Virus record (IMG/VR): IMGVR_UViG_3300033816_000014
Span: 1-28,239 of that record
Source of the DNA: a virus
Strand: one strand, 5' to 3'
Length of the DNA stretch: 28,239 nucleotides
Shown: positions 25,552 through 28,239 of the stretch, piece by piece
Layout: every line of letters starts with the position of its first letter
How positions within the stretch are numbered: position 1 is the first letter of the stretch
Position numbers and translations under genes: made by a program
Notes under the pieces: model-generated
Told to the model about the DNA's origin: nothing
Seen by the model: only the letters and a program-made list of their open reading frames with translations
Databases searched by the model: none

Positions 25552-25645
25552 GAGCAACGACGCAACCCCCCGGTACCCACCCCCTGATTGCACGTAACGC
25601 GCGTGCCCACCCCCGCATGATGCACGCATGTACGCGCGTTTTTTC
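25552..25645 (+). ncRNA. Putative small phage RNA, about 95 nt
   Basis: Bounded by the promoter at 25518-25545 and the terminator at 25596-25644. The 5' half is unstructured and C-rich (AACCCCCCGG, ACCCACCCCC), the type of single-stranded segment that could base-pair with G-rich ribosome binding sites. No known RNA family recognised; the cyanobacterial Yfr1 loop motif is absent. Existence is predicted, not shown. Confidence 0.4.
25596..25644 (+). terminator. Strong intrinsic terminator in the gene-free region
   Basis: AACGCGCGT (25596-25604) pairs with ACGCGCGTT (25632-25640), a 9-bp GC-rich stem, with six T at 25639-25644. The 27-base loop contains CATG repeats. Clear intrinsic terminator on the + strand. 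Confidence 0.7.
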
Positions 25646-25646
25646 A

Positions 25647-25693
25647 TGTCCAGAGTATCTGCATCAGGCACAGGTACGCTGGACACAGATGCA
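25647..25693 (+). other. H-type pseudoknot candidate
   Basis: Stem 1 TGTCCAG (25647-25653) / CTGGACA (25679-25685), 7 bp. Stem 2 TGCATC (25660-25665, within loop 1) / GATGCA (25688-25693), 6 bp. The interleaved order gives an H-type pseudoknot just after the terminator. Confidence 0.45.
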
Positions 25694-25886
25694 CGGGCAG
25701 GCGCACACGCACGCAGCCAGGCAGCACCTATGCGGCACCACGCATAACCACATCTCACACATCTGTTCAGCCTCCCCTTGATACGAATCCGTAACACCAG
25801 TCATACCAAGGGATCTGCCCTGCACTGTGCCACTTTCTCCAACTGTCCACTTGACTCCCAGGCTGCCAGGGGCTATGTTGTGTTCA

Positions 25887-25935
25887 CAGCTGAGGGGAAG
25901 ACCGGTACGCCACCGGATATACTTCCTTTCAGCTG
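25887..25935 (+). other. Long hairpin, first of two exclusive structures
   Basis: CAGCTGA-GG-GGAAG (25887-25900) pairs with CTTCC-TT-TCAGCTG (25922-25935), 14 pairs including two G-U, followed inside by CCGGT (25902-25906) / ACCGG (25912-25916). Its 3' strand TCAGCTG is shared with the next hairpin. Confidence 0.6.
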
Positions 25936-25967
25936 GTCACCTAGTAAACCGCCAAGGCGGAGCTGAA
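25928..25967 (+). other. Alternative hairpin, second of two exclusive structures
   Basis: TTCAGCT (25928-25934) pairs with AGCTGAA (25961-25967), with an inner CCGCC/GGCGG palindrome at 25949-25960. Forming it breaks the outer stem of the hairpin at 25887-25935. Confidence 0.55.
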
Positions 25968-25981
25968 CAGTGACAGACCAA

Positions 25982-26062
25982 CAAGTGCCACACACCACTT
26001 GACAACCCGCCACTCACCGGTTATAGTGAGTACACGAACCAAGGACGCACCGCCTTTGGTTC
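25982..26062 (+). repeat. Three consecutive short hairpins
   Basis: CAAGTG/CACTTG (25982-26001, 8-base loop), ACTCAC/GTGAGT (26012-26031, 8-base loop) and GAACCAAGG/CC-T-TTGGTTC (26036-26062, 8-base loop, one bulge). All three have the same loop length and are spaced by only 10 and 4 bases. Confidence 0.6.
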
Positions 26063-26065
26063 AGA

Positions 26066-26112
26066 ACCTAGACAACCGAATAAGCACACCGTTAGCGGAG
26101 CAACCGCTAGGT
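26066..26112 (+). other. Hairpin with a competing outer pairing
   Basis: TAGCGG (26093-26098) / CCGCTA (26104-26109), 5-base loop. ACCTAG (26066-26071) can instead pair with CTAGGT (26107-26112), which overlaps the 3' arm, so the two are exclusive. Confidence 0.5.
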
Positions 26113-26137
26113 CTCGACAAGCAGCATGGGTCAGTGA

Positions 26138-26203
26138 CTGCGAGGTGTGGTAGAGTACAGCACAGATGGCGACTAGCCGTCACCCGCCGAGCCACAGGCG
26201 CAG
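26138..26203 (+). other. Long-range two-segment stem enclosing a hairpin
   Basis: CTGCG-AGG-TGTGG (26138-26150) pairs with CCACA-GG-CGCAG (26192-26203), 5+5 bp with a small internal loop. Inside is GATGGC/GCCGTC (26165-26181, loop GACTA). This nested form looks like folded RNA. Confidence 0.5.
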
Positions 26204-26234
26204 ACATAAATTAGATCATGGCCGCCCGGATAGA

Positions 26235-26279
26235 GCCTAAGCCTCTGCTATGCCCTGATGAGGTATACTACGCTTAGGC
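26235..26279 (+). other. Inverted repeat containing a promoter-like box
   Basis: GCCTAAGC (26235-26242) / GCTTAGGC (26272-26279), 8-bp perfect. The loop includes CCTC/GAGG and TATACTACG (26264-26272), the same 9-mer as the -10 region at 25540-25548. No good -35 box is visible. Confidence 0.5.
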
Positions 26280-26284
26280 CATCA

Positions 26285-26324
26285 TGAGTCTGATACTGAG
26301 GTGGAAGCGATACTCAGAGACTCA
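26285..26324 (+). other. Leader hairpin before the first small gene
   Basis: TGAGTCT/AGACTCA (26285-26291, 26318-26324) with inner CTGAG/CTCAG (26296-26300, 26313-26317) and a 12-base loop. It ends 22 bases before the ATG at 26347, so it may sit in that mRNA leader. Confidence 0.55.
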
Positions 26325-26346
26325 CCAATCCACTTGTCTTTTAATT

Positions 26347-26586
26347 ATGTTCAGCTTCAACGTTACCAACCGTACTTCCGGTGCTATCGATTGCCTGCTT
26401 GTCGATCCTGCCCGTGGCACTGCTTGTGTCGTATTCAAGAATGGGTATAGCTATGCTTACCTCAACGTAAGCCGTCGTGCTATTCTCAACCTACTTGCTA
26501 ACAAGAATATGAGCCTAGGTTTCTGGGTTAATGAGAACCTGGTCAACGCTAAGCGTACCTTTGAGTGCTCACTGAACTACGCTTGA
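26347..26586 (+). CDS. Small KTSC-like protein
   Basis: 79 residues from the ATG at 26347; an upstream in-frame ATG at 26284 would run through the leader hairpin and is less likely. The pattern SGAIDCLLVDP, VVFKNGYSYAYLNVSRRAILNLL and SLGFWVNENL resembles the KTSC domain (small domain found in phage and bacterial proteins, often tied to lysine-tRNA or RNA-related proteins, function uncertain). First gene of the small-gene cluster. Codon choice is highly biased (GTT, CGT, AAC), which suggests strong expression early in infection. Confidence 0.65.
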   Translation: MFSFNVTNRTSGAIDCLLVDPARGTACVVFKNGYSYAYLNVSRRAILNLLANKNMSLGFWVNENLVNAKRTFECSLNYA

Positions 26587-26609
26587 TTAGCACTCGTTAG
26601 TTACACTCT

Positions 26610-26649
26610 CCCATCACTTACGATGGGTTTCTGTAGCTTACCTGCTACA
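26610..26649 (+). terminator. Two tandem 6-bp hairpins between small genes
   Basis: CCCATC/GATGGG (26610-26615, 26622-26627) followed by TTTCTGT, then TGTAGC/GCTACA (26632-26637, 26644-26649). Both have 6-base loops. Either a weak terminator or RNase-processing sites, as T7 has between early genes. Confidence 0.5.
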
Positions 26650-26672
26650 CATGTCCCTTGCTTTACACAAAC

Positions 26673-26981
26673 ATGACGATGCATGATGCATTGACTGCAC
26701 GCTTCACTGATGCAGATGAGATCAAAGACGTAGCTATGTATGGCTGCTCTGGTGGTGTCTCTGGGTTTATCTACTACTCTGAGAATGAGAAGTTCTTCGA
26801 TGAGTATGAGGATGAGATCTATGATTACCTCAACGATTGCGAGATGTCTATGGTTGACTTCGCAAACACTGGCTCTACCGTTTCTTCACTGAAGAATGAT
26901 ATGGTGTGGGCTGTTGTTGAGGCATGGTGTTATGCCCAACACACTGTTAATGAGATGGAGGCTGAGGCACTTGCTGCCTGA
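26673..26981 (+). CDS. Small acidic protein, early cyanophage type
   Basis: 102 residues from the ATG at 26673; the in-frame TTG at 26658 is a poor start. Very acidic with YGCSGGVSGFIYYSENEKFFDEYEDEIYDYLND in the centre and a helical end. It resembles a family of acidic cyanophage proteins (the MTMHDAL start and GFIYY...YEDEI..YL pattern, DUF7222 as I remember it). Strong negative charge could mimic DNA and inhibit a host DNA-binding protein, as several phage early proteins do, but that is only inference. No membrane segment. Confidence 0.65.
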   Translation: MTMHDALTARFTDADEIKDVAMYGCSGGVSGFIYYSENEKFFDEYEDEIYDYLNDCEMSMVDFANTGSTVSSLKNDMVWAVVEAWCYAQHTVNEMEAEALAA

Positions 26982-26987
26982 TTGATT

Positions 26988-27149
26988 ATGCTTTACCAAG
27001 TTAACTATAACCGTGGATACAACACACCTGTTTGTGCCACTGAGTATGTACATGCCGACTCATATGATGAGGCATGGGTGATGGGTGATTGCAAGACAAT
27101 GTACCCTGAGCGTGTGTTTGATGTATTCCCTATTCATGAGGATGCTTAA
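26988..27149 (+). CDS. Small hypothetical protein
   Basis: 53 residues (starts MLYQVNYNRGYN, ends VFPIHEDA). The ATG follows the previous stop by 6 bases and the codon choice matches its neighbours. Two Cys residues (16 and 35) and several Tyr; no recognised family. The DYDEAWxMG-like middle (SYDEAWVMG) recalls small phage proteins with a conserved WxxG turn. Role unknown; part of the early-type cluster. Confidence 0.6.
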   Translation: MLYQVNYNRGYNTPVCATEYVHADSYDEAWVMGDCKTMYPERVFDVFPIHEDA

Positions 27150-27152
27150 TTG

Positions 27153-27329
27153 ATGAAGCCTAATACTCAATCAATCCTAGCTAACTGTATCTCTGAAGGT
27201 TTGCTACGCACTCTCTACTCAGTAGATGATGTGTCGTATCAGAAACTTACTGAGATTATTGATAAAGCCAGTGATGAGATCTGGCTACAGATTGACACTT
27301 ACTTCACCTTCGACGACACTAACAACTGA
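27153..27329 (+). CDS. Small hypothetical protein
   Basis: 58 residues (starts MKPNTQSILA, ends FTFDDTNN), predicted helical and acidic. The ATG is 3 bases after the preceding stop. No motif recognised. Shared codon bias and tight spacing on both sides support a real gene. Confidence 0.55.
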   Translation: MKPNTQSILANCISEGLLRTLYSVDDVSYQKLTEIIDKASDEIWLQIDTYFTFDDTNN

Positions 27330-27331
27330 TC

Positions 27332-27613
27332 ATGAAACTCTCCACTAACTACAGCATTCACGCTAACATTGCTCATGTTAGCTATTGCTCTGGTGATGAT
27401 TCGTTCAACTTCTACACTACTGACGATGAGCAGATTGAGATCTACGGTGCAGATGTAGGTAACATGATTCGCCTTGCCCGTAACTTCTTTGCTGTTGACT
27501 TTAAGAACACAAACAAGGCACGTCTGTGTGAACATCAGCTTCGCAACCTGAATGAGATCAAAGACGCACTCACCGAATACCTTAAGGAGGATACCAATGA
27601 AGCTACCAAGTGA
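27332..27613 (+). CDS. Small hypothetical protein
   Basis: 93 residues (starts MKLSTNYSIHANIAHVSYCSG). An N-terminal beta-like part with FNFYTTDDEQIEIYG, then a helical part (NMIRLARNFFAVD, LRNLNEIKDALTEYLKED). The ATG comes 2 bases after the previous stop. The end overlaps the start of the next gene by 17 bases, and the ribosome binding site of that gene (AAGGAGG) lies within its coding sequence. Function unknown. Confidence 0.65.
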   Translation: MKLSTNYSIHANIAHVSYCSGDDSFNFYTTDDEQIEIYGADVGNMIRLARNFFAVDFKNTNKARLCEHQLRNLNEIKDALTEYLKEDTNEATK

Positions 27614-27797
27614 TACTCTTGTGGGACAATACCTACAGTTTTTCACACTCATAATGGCTGCAAGTATCGCCTTTGTGTATACTTGTGGCTACACATTTGG
27701 TCTCTTTGTTCATTCACTAAACGACAAATGTACACAACTTATAAGGGTCTTCGTGAATACGAAATCACCCTTAGTTCAGGTGTTTGGTATCTACTAG
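27597..27797 (+). CDS. Small membrane protein
   Basis: 66 residues. The start ATG at 27597 is chosen because a perfect AAGGAGG (27584-27590) lies 6 bases upstream; the longer in-frame form would need an unlikely leader. Residues about 13-37 (LQFFTLIMAASIAFVYTCGYTFGLF) form a membrane helix, followed by VHSLNDKCTQL, a pattern I recall from small cyanophage membrane proteins near early genes. It may act on the host membrane or a host membrane protein. Its last 70 bases overlap the next gene in another frame. Confidence 0.68.
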   Translation: MKLPSDTLVGQYLQFFTLIMAASIAFVYTCGYTFGLFVHSLNDKCTQLIRVFVNTKSPLVQVFGIY

Positions 27798-27892
27798 CAC
27801 CCGACTCTGAGCAAGCCGCATGGAATGCTCTAGAGTTGTCCCGTGAACGCAATGATCAACTACTTAATGTGAGGCGTAGTGATGAGTGGTAA
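27728..27892 (+). CDS. Small hypothetical protein
   Basis: 54 residues from ATG 27728, which lies in the tail of the membrane protein gene (shifted frame). The pattern MYTTYKGLREYEITLSSGVWYLLAPDSEQAAWNALELS and the ending NVRRSDEW looks like a small, conserved cyanophage protein. No known function. The overlap by 70 bases with the gene before it and by 11 bases with the one after is typical for such compressed early regions. Confidence 0.65.
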   Translation: MYTTYKGLREYEITLSSGVWYLLAPDSEQAAWNALELSRERNDQLLNVRRSDEW

Positions 27893-28211
27893 GAAGAAAC
27901 CTTACTTTGACAACAACTGGCAAGAGTACAAGGACGCACCTGATGACTTGTTCGAACGTCACACCTTTGAAGAGGTAATGCATTGGAAGGTAGGCGGTTG
28001 GGAGCTACCTAGTAGTGTATGTTGTGTCATCCGTGCTACTGACCTTGATACGCATAAGGTTACTGAGTATGTGTATCGTAAGCAATCTGCTGCACGTAAC
28101 AAAGTCAACGAGTTGATCAACAAGCAAAACTGTGAGTTTGTAGTTGCTGATCACGAGTCTATTCATTTCCTTTCACCTGCTGACATTTCCGATTATGATT
28201 CTGACAATTGA
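27882..28211 (+). CDS. Small hypothetical protein
   Basis: 109 residues (starts MSGKKKPYFDNNWQEYKDAPDDLFE). The ATG at 27882 follows GAGG at 27871-27874; a GTG just before is less likely. The middle (FEEVMHWKVGGWELPSSVCCVIRATDLDTHKVTEYVYRKQSAARNKV) looks like a compact alpha/beta domain with a strand-rich core and a basic helix. No family recognised. Its end overlaps a further ORF. Confidence 0.65.
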   Translation: MSGKKKPYFDNNWQEYKDAPDDLFERHTFEEVMHWKVGGWELPSSVCCVIRATDLDTHKVTEYVYRKQSAARNKVNELINKQNCEFVVADHESIHFLSPADISDYDSDN

Positions 28212-28239
28212 TGAGTTCAATGAGTTCAGTGAGCAGTAT
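28195..28239 (+). CDS. Start of a further gene, cut by the window edge
   Basis: ATG at 28195 begins MILTIDEFNEFSEQY and stays open to the edge, overlapping the previous stop by 17 bases. Only 15 residues are visible, acidic and helical-looking. An alternative ATG at 28211 gives an unconvincing Ser-rich peptide. Confidence 0.4.
   Translation, partial: MILTIDEFNEFSEQY

Larger units (their letters stand above)
25382..26346. other. Gene-free, GC-rich, highly structured region
   Basis: About 960 bases with no credible gene: the ORFs present have no ribosome binding site and odd composition. From about 25550 to 26280 the sequence is GC-richer and C-rich on the + strand. It contains at least ten perfect inverted repeats of 5-9 bp with short spacing, described separately. 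Lying between TerL/thyX and a cluster of tiny early-type genes, it may hold the genome end or terminal repeat, structured RNA, or both. I see no tRNA and no rRNA in it. Confidence 0.7.

Noticed and set aside
25528-25760. Cyanobacterial Yfr1 small RNA
   Set aside because: The conserved ACTCCTCACAC loop is missing; CATCTCACACATC near 25751 is only partly similar.
25495-25797. Minus-strand 100-codon ORF in the gene-free block
   Set aside because: It is the only substantial minus-strand frame in a + strand genome there, has a Cys/Arg/Ala-rich low-complexity translation, no ribosome binding site, and overlaps the promoter, terminator and pseudoknot.
26036-26068. tRNA T-arm-like GGTTCAGAACC
   Set aside because: The loop TTCAGAAC departs from the TTCRANNC rule, there is no matching acceptor or anticodon stem, and the bases are better used in the GAACCAAGG hairpin.
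25778-26214. Two short + strand ORFs (25778-25966 and 25999-26214)
   Set aside because: No ribosome binding sites, translation without plausible hydrophobic core, and both are made of the hairpin arms.
25900-26280. RNase P RNA or tmRNA
   Set aside because: GAGGGGAAGACCGG near 25892 and TTAGATCATGG near 26209 look faintly like conserved rnpB segments, but the order, spacing and remaining conserved blocks are absent, and no tmRNA ends are present.
1-28239. CRISPR array or integrase/attachment site
   Set aside because: No regularly spaced identical repeats and no integrase or tRNA were found; the repeats present are inverted, short and irregular.

Overview
This window looks like the late half of a T7-like podophage (Autographiviridae-type gene order), read left to right on the + strand. 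Every credible gene is on +. The order is capsid protein, tail tube A and B, three ejected internal virion proteins, tail fibre, lysis genes, small terminase and large terminase, which matches the T7 gene 10 to 19 order. A cyanobacterial host is my best guess. It rests on family resemblance of the small accessory proteins, the LamG/SPRY adhesin and the phage thyX. No photosynthesis gene, RNA polymerase or integrase is visible, so the host is not proven.

Layout. At 1-1305 there is the end of a large fibre or head-spike-like protein plus two small accessory genes. At 1306-1466 lies a terminator and an unusual untranslated leader. At 1467-3445 are the major capsid protein and three small partners with a strongly biased codon choice, closed by a strong terminator at 3457-3486, the position of T7 Tphi. 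At 3513-14891 are the tail tube genes and the internal virion (ejectosome) proteins, the second carrying a lytic transglycosylase domain and a degenerate M23 domain. At 14911-18739 is a host-recognition module (T7-type fibre anchor, large LamG/SPRY adhesin, assembly factor-like protein), with GC-richer sequence from about 15560. At 18745-20561 are two small membrane proteins, a C39 + glucosaminidase endolysin and a beta-rich protein. At 20554-24514 is the packaging cluster: TerS, a basic protein, an HNH nuclease, an unknown 353-aa protein, a PD-(D/E)XK-like nuclease and TerL. ThyX follows at 24746-25381.

From 25382 to 26346 there is almost 1 kb without a convincing gene. It is GC-richer than its surroundings and packed with inverted repeats. 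I can read a promoter/terminator pair that would make a short RNA of about 95 nt, an H-type pseudoknot, two mutually exclusive hairpins sharing one strand, and a run of further hairpins including a long-range two-segment stem. This is the most unusual part of the window and the best candidate for something undescribed.

After it, from 26347 to the right edge, come at least eight very short, tightly packed, partly overlapping genes, typical of an early region of host-takeover genes. In T7 the large terminase lies at the right genome end and the early genes at the left end. The order TerL - non-coding block - small genes therefore suggests that the window crosses the genome-end (concatemer) junction, and that the structured block may lie in or beside a terminal repeat. 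That is inference.
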